Shown here: positions 51,213 through 60,480 of the stretch, in pieces
Position numbering within the stretch: position 1 is the stretch's first letter
How the letters are laid out: each line of letters starts with the position of its first letter
DNA from: Candidatus Rifleibacteriota bacterium
Lineage (GTDB): Bacteria; Riflebacteria; Ozemobacteria; Ozemobacterales; Ozemobacteraceae
Assembly: GCA_029565415.1 (NCBI GenBank)
Contig: JAKQOH010000092.1
Location: 1-64,000 of the forward strand
Length of the DNA stretch: 64,000 bases
Direction of reading: 5' to 3'
Position numbers and translations under genes: made by a program
Notes under the pieces: generated by a model
The model's database searches: none
Seen by the model: the letters and a program-made list of their open reading frames with translations, nothing else
What the model was told of the DNA's origin: nothing

Positions 51213-53066
51213 TCAGGATTTCCGGAACTCGGCGTCGACGACCTTCTCGTCCCCGGCCGGTTCGGCCTGGGGCTGGGCTCCGCAGCCCGCGCCGCAGCCG
51301 GCACCCGCCGCCTGGGCCGAGGCCGCCTGCTTGTACATCTGCTCGGCCATCTTGTGGGAGACCGTCATGAGCGCTTCGGAGGCCTTCTCGATGACTTCGG
51401 CATCGCCGCCTTCGAGGGCTTTCTTCAGATCCCCGAGCTTCGCCTCGATCTCGGCCTTTTCGCCGGCCGGGATCTTGTCGCCCATCTCGCGCAGCGACTT
51501 TTCCGTGGTATAGACCAGTGTCTCGGCCTTGTTGCGCGCCTCGATGGCCGCCTTGCGCCGCTCGTCCTCGGCCGCGTGCGCCTCGGCTTCCTTGACCATC
51601 CGCTCGATATCCTGCTTCGGCAGGGCCGAGCCGCCGGTGATCGTGATCTCCTGTTTCTTGCCGGTACCCAGATCCTTGGCCGAGACGTTCACGATACCAT
51701 TCGCATCGATATCGAACGTGACTTCGATCTGCGGCACGCCGCGCGGGGCGGGGGGGATGCCGACCAGGTCGAACCGGCCGAGGGACTTGTTGTCGGACGA
51801 CATGCCGCGCTCACCCTGGAGCACGTGGACCGTGACGGCCGGCTGGTTGTCGGCCGCGGTCGAGAACACCTGGCTTTTGCGGGTGGGGATCGTCGTGTTG
51901 CGGTCGATCAGCTTCGTCATGACGCCGCCGAGTGTCTCGATGCCCAGCGAGAGCGGGGTCACGTCGAGCAGCAGCACGTCCTTCACGTCGCCCTGCAGGA
52001 TGCCGCCCTGGACGGCGGCGCCCATCGCGACGCACTCCATCGGGTCGACGCCGCGCTCGGGCTCCTTGCCGAAATGCTCCTTCAGCAGCTTCTGGACGGA
52101 CGGCATGCGGGTCGGGCCGCCCACCATGATGATGTGGTCGACGCCCTGGCGGGTGAGGTTCGCGTCGCGCAGCGCGTTGTCGAGCGGCTTGCGGCACCGG
52201 TCGAGCAGCGGGCTGATCAGCTCTTCCAGCTTCGCCCGGGTGATCGTCATGATCAGATGCTTCGGCCCCTCGGCCGTCGCGGTGATGAAGGGCAGGTTGA
52301 TGTCGGTCGAGGTCGTGGTCGACAGCTCGATCTTCGCCTTCTCGGCCGCGTCGCGCACGCGCATGAGCGCCTGGGAATCCTTCGACAGATCGACGCCCTC
52401 GCGGTTCCTGAACTCATGCACGATGTGGTCGATCAGGGCCTTGTCCATGTCGGTGCCGCCGAGCTGGGTGTCGCCGTTCGTCGAGAGAACCTCGAACACG
52501 CCGCTTCCCATCTCGAGTACCGTCACGTCGAGCGTGCCGCCGCCGAGGTCGAAGACGAGGATCTTGCCGTCACCCTTCTTGTCGAGGCCGTAGGCCAGGG
52601 CCGCCGCGGTCGGCTCGTTGACGATGCGCTTCACCTCGAGGCCGGCGATCGTGCCGGCATCGTTCGTCGCCTGGCGCTGTGCGTCGTCGAAATACGCCGG
52701 AACGGTGATGACCGCACCCGTGACCTTGTCGTTCAGGAACGCTTCGGCATCCTGCTTGATCTTCTGCAGGATCATCGCCGAGATCTCCTGCGGGGTATAG
52801 TTTTTGCTATCGATCGTGACCTTGTGGTTCGTGCCCATCTTGCGCTTGATCGCCATGATGGTGCGGTCGGGATTCGTGGCCGCCTGCCGTCGGGCCGGTT
52901 CGCCGATCAGCCGCTGGCCGTCCTTGGTGAAGGCCACGACACTGGGAAATGCCTTGCCGCCGATCGAGAGACCTTCCGCGCTGGGGATGATGACCGGCTT
53001 TCCGCCTTCGACGACGGATGCCGCCGAGTTCGAGGTGCCCAGATCGATGCCGATGATGCGTGCCAT
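51213..53066 (-). CDS. dnaK: Chaperone protein DnaK (Hsp70)
   Basis: A 617-residue Hsp70. The ATPase domain starts [14 protein letters not shown], with phosphate 2 motif [18 protein letters not shown] near 168-185 and [10 protein letters not shown] near 315. The substrate-binding domain has [14 protein letters not shown] (~367). The C-terminal lid is shorter than in E. coli and ends in an unusual Gly/Ala/Cys/Gln stretch ([11 protein letters not shown]) before EKVVDAEF. It is not accompanied by grpE or dnaJ. The leader contains an 8-bp hairpin but no CIRCE element. AGGAGGATACAC precedes ATG 53066. Confidence 0.96.
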   Translation of the reverse strand: MARIIGIDLGTSNSAASVVEGGKPVIIPSAEGLSIGGKAFPSVVAFTKDGQRLIGEPARRQAATNPDRTIMAIKRKMGTNHKVTIDSKNYTPQEISAMILQKIKQDAEAFLNDKVTGAVITVPAYFDDAQRQATNDAGTIAGLEVKRIVNEPTAAALAYGLDKKGDGKILVFDLGGGTLDVTVLEMGSGVFEVLSTNGDTQLGGTDMDKALIDHIVHEFRNREGVDLSKDSQALMRVRDAAEKAKIELSTTTSTDINLPFITATAEGPKHLIMTITRAKLEELISPLLDRCRKPLDNALRDANLTRQGVDHIIMVGGPTRMPSVQKLLKEHFGKEPERGVDPMECVAMGAAVQGGILQGDVKDVLLLDVTPLSLGIETLGGVMTKLIDRNTTIPTRKSQVFSTAADNQPAVTVHVLQGERGMSSDNKSLGRFDLVGIPPAPRGVPQIEVTFDIDANGIVNVSAKDLGTGKKQEITITGGSALPKQDIERMVKEAEAHAAEDERRKAAIEARNKAETLVYTTEKSLREMGDKIPAGEKAEIEAKLGDLKKALEGGDAEVIEKASEALMTVSHKMAEQMYKQAASAQAAGAGCGAGCGAQPQAEPAGDEKVVDAEFRKS

Positions 53067-53095
53067 GTGTGTATCCTCCTGAGTGAATTCGCACG

Positions 53096-53115
53096 ACGCC
53101 GTCCTGCGACGGCGT
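53096..53115. other. Hairpin in the dnaK 5' leader
   Basis: ACGCCGTC-CTGC-GACGGCGT forms a perfect 8-bp stem with a 4-nt loop about 30 nt before the dnaK start. It could be a leader hairpin or a regulator site. It does not match CIRCE (TTAGCACTC-N9-GAGTGCTAA). Confidence 0.5.
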
Positions 53116-53296
53116 GAAACTGTTCGTCTTGATGATTAGCAAAGCGCATGCCAACGCCCTGAAATGCCGATGGGATCGATGGAAGGAACGGCCTTTCCGA
53201 CTCTGGAGAACGGCGGCGCGACGCCCTGCGACGTCGCAGCCTCTGCCCCCTGTGATTGACGCTAGGGAAAGGATATGGTACGCTGCCCAGACAGAG

Positions 53297-54772
53297 ATGA
53301 TGCTGGTACTTATGGTGCTTCTGGTTTGCTTCACCGGCGAGAGATGTGCATGGGGAGAGGATTTGCCTGGTCAGATCCTGGGGCGTGCCGAACGACATCT
53401 GGCCGCCGAAGACCTCGCCAATGCCCTGAATCTGCTCGACCAGGCACGTTCGCTTGCCCCCCGCGATCCGCGGGTCATTGCCTTCCTGAATAGGTGGAAC
53501 CTGGCCAGAGACAAAAAGATCTCGGCGCACAAACGCTCCGCCGAGTTCCTTCTCCTTTCCCGAAGATACGACGAGGCTGCAAAAGAGCTCCTGGCCGCTG
53601 AAGCCCTCGCCCCGGACGACGGGGAGATCCGGGAAAAGCTCGCGACGACGCGGCAGGCTCTCCGGTTGATGGAAAAACACCAGGAGAGCGGCATCTGGGT
53701 CGATCCTGCGACGGGAAGAGCCGCCGATCCCGATCTGTATGACGCCCTCTCGCTGCTGCGTCGGGCGCGCGACGCGAAGAATCGCGGCGATCTTCCCCTG
53801 GCCCTCGACCTCGTCGAACGCGTCCTCGCCCGCGAAAAAATCAATGCCGAAGCCTCGAACCTCAAATCCGAGATTCTCGAGATCCAGCATGAGTTCGAGC
53901 TCCTCGCAGACCTGGAGGCCGACACGAAGTCCGGTCGCTTCTTCGAGGCCCTGCAGCGACTCGACGCGCTCCTTCGGGCCAATCCCGCGAGTCTCGACCT
54001 GCGGCTCCGGCGAGGGAATGTGCTGCTGCGGCTCGGGCGGTATGCCGAGTCCCTGCGCGATTTCGAGAAAGCCCTCGAGTTCAACGCGACGCCGACGCCG
54101 CTGCTTCCCGCTCTTGCCCGTGTCTATGCCGGACTGCGCCGTCCTGTCGAAACCCTCTCGATTCTCGACGATCCGCGCCACCCCCGGAATGGAATGAATA
54201 CCGAACAGTATATGAAGACCTGGTTTTCTGCCTTTCCTGGCGCGTCGGCAGGCCTGTTCATCGCGTTGATGATCCTGGTTGGTGGCGTCGTGGGGATGTT
54301 CCGGATGCTCGATGCCCTCATCGAGCGCTGTCCGGGGAAGGTGCTCCTCGGAGCCCTGAAGACGTTGCTGCTCTGCTTCGTGAGCGAGCCTGCCGAACAG
54401 GCCCCTGCGATGCGGGCCATCTCCGGGAAGATCGACCATCCCTGGTTGTACTACTGCACGGGCCTGATGCTGATTGCCCGCGACGAACTCGATGCGGCCC
54501 AGAAGTATCTCATTCCCTGCCTCGACTCCCCGACCCATGCCGCCCGGGCCTTCTTCTTCCTCGGGATCGTCCGGGCAAGGCTCGGTCAGAAAATGGCCGA
54601 TCACGATTTCCAGAAAAGCATCATCGAAGCCCTGAACGGCACGCCCGGGACCTGGCGTCCCGGTTTCATGGTCCGGCTCGAAGAACGTATCACGCAGGCC
54701 TATCGGGAAACCCCCGGGAACCGAAGCATATTTGCGGATCTCGCTCACGAGATCATCACCTCTGTTCCCTGA
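53297..54772 (+). CDS. Secreted/membrane TPR protein
   Basis: A 491-residue protein from ATG 53297 with a signal or anchor at 1-17 (MMLVLMVLLVCFTGERC). Tetratricopeptide-type helical pairs occupy ~25-340: AERHLAAEDLANALNLLDQARSLAP, RRYDEAAKELLAAEALAPDD, NRGDLPLALDLVERVLA and RLGRYAESLRDFEKALEF are clear units. A second hydrophobic helix lies at ~315-340 (GLFIALMILVGGVVGMF), followed by a further helical domain. A TTGACG (53256) with a weak -10 is the only promoter candidate upstream. It precedes pseudopilin cluster B and may be its periplasmic scaffold. Confidence 0.75.
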   Translation: MMLVLMVLLVCFTGERCAWGEDLPGQILGRAERHLAAEDLANALNLLDQARSLAPRDPRVIAFLNRWNLARDKKISAHKRSAEFLLLSRRYDEAAKELLAAEALAPDDGEIREKLATTRQALRLMEKHQESGIWVDPATGRAADPDLYDALSLLRRARDAKNRGDLPLALDLVERVLAREKINAEASNLKSEILEIQHEFELLADLEADTKSGRFFEALQRLDALLRANPASLDLRLRRGNVLLRLGRYAESLRDFEKALEFNATPTPLLPALARVYAGLRRPVETLSILDDPRHPRNGMNTEQYMKTWFSAFPGASAGLFIALMILVGGVVGMFRMLDALIERCPGKVLLGALKTLLLCFVSEPAEQAPAMRAISGKIDHPWLYYCTGLMLIARDELDAAQKYLIPCLDSPTHAARAFFFLGIVRARLGQKMADHDFQKSIIEALNGTPGTWRPGFMVRLEERITQAYRETPGNRSIFADLAHEIITSVP

Positions 54773-54845
54773 CGGCGTGAGGCAAGGAGAGGCGGGAATG
54801 CGAACGAGCAACCCCTGGATCGAATCGATCATCGGAGGATTCGTT

Positions 54846-57086
54846 ATGATGGATACATACCCTCGCGACAGGCGTGGAACACCTTCAAACACCTGTGGCA
54901 TCCTGATCGCCGTTCTCGCGACTCTCCTGGGCGGGCAAAGCTGCTTCGGATGGTCCCTCCCGGCGGGAAGCCAGAGGCCCATCGATGCCCTGAAATGGTC
55001 GAGGCGCACGACGGCGGTCTTCACGGGCTCGGGGCGAACATTATATATCGTATCGAATAAGCCAGGCAAGGAAGAGGACATCGCTCTCGCAAACGAACTG
55101 CTGGCGGGCGCGGCTTTGAACGTGACATCCGACCTTGGTCCTTCGCCCGTGGTGACGTATGAGGACGTCACGCCCATCACCAACATCCGGACAGGCACGG
55201 TGAATCCGCCGAACGCTTCCCTGTTCATCGCAAAAAAGCAGGTCTTTCCGAACATGCAGCAGGTGGTCATCGATGGATACAAAATCAATGCCGAACTCGC
55301 CCGGAATGCCGAAAACCTCGTCGAACGGCCGAAGTTCGTCATCAAGGAAGATCCCCCCGTCGAGGAACGGGACATCAAGGCGTTCATCCAGGGCGTCATT
55401 TCATTCCAGCGGAAAACCCCCTTTCAGACGACCCGGATCACGACCCCCTACGACGAGGCACTGACGGACAGCCCCGTCATGGTCGAATTCCAGGTCGTCG
55501 TCAGCCCGTTCTCTTATATCCTCCCGTTCACCTCTGTGCCGCAATGGACAGGCCTTCCGGGGGCAGCAACCGCCAATTTCCAGCCTGCGTTCGAATCCTT
55601 CTGTGCACAATCCTTCCAGTGGACACCCGACAGGAGATTTCCCGCCGGAAACGCAGCCTACAAAATCGTCCTGCGCGACCGGACGCCGCCCCGCATCACC
55701 GATCTGGCCTTCAATCAGGGTACGACCCTGCCGCTGCTGAGCGGGCCCGGTTCCACCGCCGTTTCCCGGGCTACGACGAATGACTTCTACCGACCCACCG
55801 AGTTGCGGGGGGTTGACAATATATCTACACAAATACAATCCCGGTTCGGCATCGAGCGAATCTCGGGGCCGACCCCGCCCGGGGTGAACGCCCCGAACGG
55901 ATGGCAGTGGGTCGGTGGGGTCGTCACTTCGGTCAGCAGCGCCCCGATCCCGTTCGAAACGTTTCTGCCCAACGATTGCCTCGGCGAGATGAAATACACC
56001 GCCTTCGCCTGGGACGACAGCCTCGTCATGAATCCGGGGGAATCCCAGATCGTCGAGAACCGTCCCGACGTCTCCTACGGCATCCGTGGGCCCTATGCCA
56101 ACCAGGATCTCGGCAACTCCCCGCTGCCGAATGGAGCGCTGCCGTTTCCCGTGTCGGCCCCGGGAGACCCGAACAGCCTCGATATCACCAGGAGAATTCC
56201 CGAGGCCGAAGGCACCATTTTCGTCGATGACAACGACTTTCCGAATCTTCTGGTGCGGGTCACTTCCTCGAAGGACAAGGGCAGGCCGAAATCGGATCTG
56301 CATTTCCCGCCGCCGCCACCGGTGCTGTCTACGTTCGATCGACCGGTCTACGACCAGTTCGTGGCACGGGCCCGGTATACCCCTGCAACGTTGCCTGCCG
56401 GCGGATATGTGAGGTTCCTCAAGGCCGACCTGGACAACTGCCCGCCGGGGGAGCGGACCAGCCAATGGCAGTATGGGATCGGACTGGTTCCTCCGGGGGG
56501 CGTTGTCAGCCCGGATTTCGCGAAGAACGCCTTCACCCTGGAGAATTATGTACGCTCGGATACCGATTCCCAGGGCATCCTGATCGATCATGACCCTTCG
56601 AGTTTCGGCGAGCGCAACGGATTCGGCAAGTCTCTCGCCGTCTTCTGCCTCGAGCCCCTCATCGAGGACGTCGAATACGAGGTGGCGCTCTGGGCCGAAG
56701 ACAACTGCAAATGGATCAACCTCACCGATGCCTCGCTCGGTTATCCCGCTCTGGTCGGAGCAAGGATCGCCGCCCCGTTCACCGGCATCGAGTCGGCCGG
56801 TATCGACTGCGTCGTGCCCAATCAATATCCGAAGGTCGTGTTGAAAACCGGAATGGGTTCGGATAGGTATGTATCCGAAACGTTGCGCGTCACTTTCCGG
56901 GAACCGACGCGCCTGGGTGGCTTGCCGACTCCCGGCGACACGGCCGCGTGGGATGAGGGGTATCCGTCGATCACGGCCTGGGCAAAGGATTACAAAGGGA
57001 ACGAGCGCCGCCTGAAAATCTACTTCCAGGTGACCGACGAGAAAGTGAAAGTGCGGGTTATGGAACAGCAGCACGTGGGAAACTGA
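54846..57086 (+). CDS. Large secreted protein of pseudopilin cluster B, unknown function
   Basis: A 746-residue exported protein. ATG 54846 (behind CGGAGGATTCG) gives a signal peptide with hydrophobic core ~17-29; ATG 54798, with its own GGAGAGG, is an alternative. The mature protein looks beta-rich with repeated Ig-like or similar modules; a VLRDRTPPRITDL block near 265-280 matches D-x-T-[PS]-[PN] signatures in the secreted proteins of cluster A. Several cysteine pairs are present (for example NDCLGEMKY, DNCPPGERTS, DNCKWIN). No known family is recognised. Upstream of pilins by 2 nt; probable surface component of the assembly. Confidence 0.78.
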   Translation: MMDTYPRDRRGTPSNTCGILIAVLATLLGGQSCFGWSLPAGSQRPIDALKWSRRTTAVFTGSGRTLYIVSNKPGKEEDIALANELLAGAALNVTSDLGPSPVVTYEDVTPITNIRTGTVNPPNASLFIAKKQVFPNMQQVVIDGYKINAELARNAENLVERPKFVIKEDPPVEERDIKAFIQGVISFQRKTPFQTTRITTPYDEALTDSPVMVEFQVVVSPFSYILPFTSVPQWTGLPGAATANFQPAFESFCAQSFQWTPDRRFPAGNAAYKIVLRDRTPPRITDLAFNQGTTLPLLSGPGSTAVSRATTNDFYRPTELRGVDNISTQIQSRFGIERISGPTPPGVNAPNGWQWVGGVVTSVSSAPIPFETFLPNDCLGEMKYTAFAWDDSLVMNPGESQIVENRPDVSYGIRGPYANQDLGNSPLPNGALPFPVSAPGDPNSLDITRRIPEAEGTIFVDDNDFPNLLVRVTSSKDKGRPKSDLHFPPPPPVLSTFDRPVYDQFVARARYTPATLPAGGYVRFLKADLDNCPPGERTSQWQYGIGLVPPGGVVSPDFAKNAFTLENYVRSDTDSQGILIDHDPSSFGERNGFGKSLAVFCLEPLIEDVEYEVALWAEDNCKWINLTDASLGYPALVGARIAAPFTGIESAGIDCVVPNQYPKVVLKTGMGSDRYVSETLRVTFREPTRLGGLPTPGDTAAWDEGYPSITAWAKDYKGNERRLKIYFQVTDEKVKVRVMEQQHVGN

Positions 57087-57088
57087 AC

Positions 57089-57679
57089 GTGAGACCAGAA
57101 CGACGGACCGGAATATCGCTCGTGGAGATCCTGATGGCGACCATGCTGCTCGCTCTCGCGGCGTTTCCTCTCATCCGGTCGTTCAGCCAGTCCTACGAAG
57201 TTGCCACCCGCCAGGTCGAGCAGGAATCCACCGCGAAGATCGCCGAGGCGGCCATGAACAAGCTGCTGTCGGTGCGGTTCGATGATCTGAACTCCGCGAT
57301 TCCGGCCGTATCCGTGCCGTTCGAGGTCGAGACCCCCTCCGGCCCGGTTGCCGCGAAGATCGATCTTGCGGGCGCCCCGGCGCAGGGCACGGGAACCTTC
57401 ATCATCGGTGGAACGACCTACCGTGTCGGAGTTGCCGTCCGGCGGGCGTTCACGGGCCATCGTGGCATCATGACGCCGGCCGCGACGGCGAAGGCCCTGA
57501 CCTTTTCCTACGCGGTACCCGCGGTTTCGATCGGCCTGCCGCCCCCGCCGCCTCCCGGGCTCGTCGTTGCAACCTATGCCTGCCCCGACGATTTTCTCGG
57601 AATTCTCGTGCGTGTCTCCTCCGGGCGGGGCGACAGGGAGCTGCGTCTCTCGGGGTTCAGGGGGGATATGCGAAGATGA
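57089..57679 (+). CDS. Type IV pilin-like pseudopilin (B1)
   Basis: A 196-residue prepilin starting at GTG 57089. The leader is cut after G8; E13 is mature Glu5 (GISLVEILMATMLLALAAFPLI). The C-terminal domain holds a Pro-rich run of six prolines near 152-157. It resembles PilV/GspI-type minor pilins and occupies the same relative position as the pilin at 24182 in cluster A. It overlaps the next gene by 4 nt. Confidence 0.84.
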   Translation: MRPERRTGISLVEILMATMLLALAAFPLIRSFSQSYEVATRQVEQESTAKIAEAAMNKLLSVRFDDLNSAIPAVSVPFEVETPSGPVAAKIDLAGAPAQGTGTFIIGGTTYRVGVAVRRAFTGHRGIMTPAATAKALTFSYAVPAVSIGLPPPPPPGLVVATYACPDDFLGILVRVSSGRGDRELRLSGFRGDMRR

Positions 57680-58206
57680 TGCCGCCGCGTCCTGCCGGAG
57701 GGTTCGCCATGGTGACCCTGCTGCTGCTCATGATGGTGCTCGTCACGTTCGTCGGGCTGCTCCACTTCAGCACGCGTGGACAGAAGGGGACGCACGCGCG
57801 CCTGTTCGACCAGACCCGGGCGTTGATGGCGGCTCGCGCCGCGGTCGAACTGGCCGTCTACAAGTATCGCGTGCTGCCGGCAGAGTTCTACCGGGTCAAC
57901 CGGCTGGTCAATGCGGTGACGGCCGATCCGGCTGAGCGGAATTTTTTCCAGGCGGTCTGGATGAATGATTTTTCGGGGAAGTCCGTCCCCGGCGGTTTCG
58001 TTTCTCCCGCCAGCCTGCTCGTGGAGAGCATGCGCCAGGAGACGGGGGAGCCTGTCGAGTTCGGGGTCGAGAGCTGCGAACTCGTGACGCGCAAGGAAAG
58101 CGGCTACGTCAAGGACTATCTCCGGATACGGGCATGGGGAGCCTGCCGGGCGGAGAGAAAAGCGCTCGACCAGTTGGTCGAGGTGGAGATCACGCATGCC
58201 CCCTGA
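57676..58206 (+). CDS. PilX/GspK-like membrane-anchored protein (B2)
   Basis: A 176-residue protein with the PilX-type start RPAGGFAMVTLLLLMMVLVTFVGLL, Gly before the helix and no Glu5. The following RALMAARAAVELAVYKYRVLPAEFY repeats the 'A.A..E.A.Y......' pattern seen in cluster A's PilX-like protein. It sits between two prepilins, overlaps both, and is the counterpart of the gene at 24832. Confidence 0.82.
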   Translation: MMPPRPAGGFAMVTLLLLMMVLVTFVGLLHFSTRGQKGTHARLFDQTRALMAARAAVELAVYKYRVLPAEFYRVNRLVNAVTADPAERNFFQAVWMNDFSGKSVPGGFVSPASLLVESMRQETGEPVEFGVESCELVTRKESGYVKDYLRIRAWGACRAERKALDQLVEVEITHAP

Positions 58207-58882
58207 ACGACGCGGCGTGACCCTCGTGGAACTCCTGGTCGGCACCGTTCTTCTGGCCGGATTCATCGGCACTGTCATTTATATTCAACGATTTACCATG
58301 AACTCGTATCGGGTCACGACCTGGAAACAGGAGCGCACGCGGCAGATCGAGACCTTCTGGAACCAGCTCAGGAAGCCGATCGAAGAGGCATCTGACGCTC
58401 TTTCCCGGACACCGCCGACCGGGAGTGACTGGGAAATCGTCCGCACCCCGCGGCCGCTGCTCCATCGATCGAGGTTTGGGAGCGGCAACGGGCCTGTCAT
58501 GGTCTGGAAGGCCGACCACCTCACCTCGTCGGGAGACCTGGAATACAGCCGGGAATACAGGCTGGAACTGACGGACCGCCGCCTCGAACTGAAGGGGGTC
58601 CAGTTCGGAACCGACCAGAAGCGCGTTCTCGTCGAGGATGTCGAAGGGATCCGGATTCGTTCGACCAGCATCCGGCAGGCGCAGAACCCCGCCGCACCGG
58701 ATGAGCGGTTCGAGGAATACCTCGACACGGCGGGGACCGGCACCGATCCCGTCGTCGCAAGTGTCGTCGAGGTTTCGCTCACCATCATGCCGGCCCGGGA
58801 CTCCGGCATCCCGGCCCAGAAACTCGTACAGGGCACCAAGTTCCGGATTCCGGTCGGAGCGCGGGAGGAGCCTTCCCTCTGA
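58196..58882 (+). CDS. GspJ/PilW-type pseudopilin (B3)
   Basis: A 228-residue prepilin cut after G7; E12 is mature Glu5 (GVTLVELLVGTVLLAGFIGT). A soluble domain of about 200 residues follows, as in GspJ/PilW. Start ATG 58196 overlaps the PilX-like stop by 11 nt. Together with B1 and B2 it repeats the gene order of cluster A, showing that the two loci derive from a common module. Confidence 0.83.
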   Translation: MPPERRGVTLVELLVGTVLLAGFIGTVIYIQRFTMNSYRVTTWKQERTRQIETFWNQLRKPIEEASDALSRTPPTGSDWEIVRTPRPLLHRSRFGSGNGPVMVWKADHLTSSGDLEYSREYRLELTDRRLELKGVQFGTDQKRVLVEDVEGIRIRSTSIRQAQNPAAPDERFEEYLDTAGTGTDPVVASVVEVSLTIMPARDSGIPAQKLVQGTKFRIPVGAREEPSL

Positions 58883-60432
58883 TGGAGCCACGGATCGGCC
58901 GACGTTCCCTGTCGCGGAAGGCGGGCCTGCTGTTGATGGCCATGTCCGCCGCGCCGGCGCGAGGGGAGGTCATCGTTTTCCAGGTGCCGGCCGGTCCTGC
59001 GGGCTGGGCCTGGACCACCCTCACGCTCGGGGCGGTATGTATATTATTTGCCATACAATTCTGGCTCGTGCGCCGCATCCTTGGAAGCAAAAAAAAGGAG
59101 CTGGAGCCGGAAGTGCGGCGGCAGTTCGAGAAAACCTACGCCGAAAAGCTCCGGGAGGAGTATGCCAGGAAGTCGGCGGAGCTTCAGAAGCAGATGCAGG
59201 ATACCCGGGTGCGATACTCGTTCATCCTGACCAAAATCAAGAATCTCTCGGCGACGCTCGACCCGGCGAAACTGTTCAAGTCGATGACCGACCTTCTGGC
59301 GGAGGATCTCGGTATCGCGAAATACATCCTCTTCCTCTTCGATCGCGAAAAGCAGGAACTGTATCCCTATCGCTGGAACGGGTATCCCGATTCGGTGCGG
59401 GAAGAGCTTCTCATCCCGCTCGGGGTCGAGCACTTCCTGACCTACGCCTTCCAGCGCCGACGGCTGGTCTACCGGCTGGCGGCGCTCGAGGACGTCGAGA
59501 CCCGGCCGCTCGTCGACCGGCCCCCGCTTCCCGGAACCCTCGTCGCGCTGCCCCTGACGAATCAGGATGAATTATATGGAGTGATTCATATCGAATCCTT
59601 CGCCGACGGCCGGACAGAGGTCGACGATGCGGACCTCCGGCTGTTCACCGCGACCGGCAATTTCATGGGCCAGGCGATGGCCAACTCCAGCGTTTTCCTC
59701 CAGACCAAGGAAGAGCTGACCTCGACGAAACAACTGTCCGAACGGCAGATCGCGGAAAAGCGGCAGTTGAAGGAGATCTTTTCCCGATACACCTCGTCCG
59801 AGCTCGTCGAGACGATTCTGAAAAACCCCGGATCGGTGCAGCTCGGCGGAACAACCAAGACGGCGACGATCCTGTTCTCGGATATCGCGGGGTTCACGAA
59901 GTTCAGCGCGGCCCTCACGCCGGCCGAAGTCGTGACGACGATGAACGAGTATCTCTCGAAAATGGCCGAGATCGTCCTGGACCACGACGGCGAGATCGAC
60001 AAGTTCATCGGGGATGCGGTCATGGCGAGGTTCGGCGTATTGAGCGACCTCGAAAATTCGGCACGCTCGGCGGTCGAAACGGCCCTCGGGATGATGAGCG
60101 GGCTTCGCGAGCTCCAGGCAAAATGGATTCAGGAAGGGAAAGAGCCGTTTACTATTCGTATCGGTATAGCCACTGGTCCGGTGCTTGCGGGAAACATCGG
60201 CTCGGTGCGGCGCCAGGAGTTCACCGTGATGGGCACGACCGTGAACCTGGCCTCGCGCCTCGAAAGCCTCAACAAGGAGCTGAAAACGAAGATTCTCGTC
60301 GACGAGGAAACGCATCGGTGCCTCGAAGGTCTCTGCGTCGCCGTTCCACACCTCGGGGTCACGGTGCGCGGCCTCGATGAGCCGCTGAACGTCTACGAGA
60401 TCAGGGGCCGTACCCCGACGGCAGGGACGTAA
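58882..60432 (+). CDS. Membrane-bound GAF/class III adenylate (nucleotidyl) cyclase
   Basis: A 516-residue protein. A hydrophobic N terminus (signal or first helix at 14-27) and a membrane helix at ~42-64 are followed by a coiled coil at ~72-110, a GAF domain at ~125-275, and a class III cyclase domain at ~325-505. Metal-binding aspartates are in FSDIAGFTKF and DKFIGDAVMARFG; the transition-state Asn/Arg pair is in TVNLASRLESL. It would make cAMP (or another cyclic nucleotide) in response to a GAF ligand. The first base of its ATG is the last base of the pseudopilin stop, so it is part of cluster B. Confidence 0.88.
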   Translation: MEPRIGRRSLSRKAGLLLMAMSAAPARGEVIVFQVPAGPAGWAWTTLTLGAVCILFAIQFWLVRRILGSKKKELEPEVRRQFEKTYAEKLREEYARKSAELQKQMQDTRVRYSFILTKIKNLSATLDPAKLFKSMTDLLAEDLGIAKYILFLFDREKQELYPYRWNGYPDSVREELLIPLGVEHFLTYAFQRRRLVYRLAALEDVETRPLVDRPPLPGTLVALPLTNQDELYGVIHIESFADGRTEVDDADLRLFTATGNFMGQAMANSSVFLQTKEELTSTKQLSERQIAEKRQLKEIFSRYTSSELVETILKNPGSVQLGGTTKTATILFSDIAGFTKFSAALTPAEVVTTMNEYLSKMAEIVLDHDGEIDKFIGDAVMARFGVLSDLENSARSAVETALGMMSGLRELQAKWIQEGKEPFTIRIGIATGPVLAGNIGSVRRQEFTVMGTTVNLASRLESLNKELKTKILVDEETHRCLEGLCVAVPHLGVTVRGLDEPLNVYEIRGRTPTAGT

Positions 60433-60443
60433 AGCGCCGGGTC

Positions 60444-60452
60444 TGGTATAAT
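60444..60452 (+). promoter_or_regulatory. Extended -10 promoter element
   Basis: TGGTATAAT (extended -10 TG plus TATAAT at 60447-60452) lies 28 nt upstream of the flavodoxin-like gene, with no convincing -35. Flanking CCGGG/CCCGG bases could form a small hairpin across it. Confidence 0.5.
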
Positions 60453-60480
60453 CCCCGGACTTCAGCACGGGGAGAGTGGC

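Noticed and set aside
51354..53117. A 587-codon open frame antisense to dnaK
   Set aside because: It is compositionally biased and without motifs; long antisense frames are common opposite dnaK in GC-rich genomes. dnaK itself is unambiguous.
53096..53180. CIRCE/HrcA operator upstream of dnaK
   Set aside because: Only a partial TTAGCA is present and it is not paired with GAGTGCTAA; the hairpin there has an unrelated sequence.
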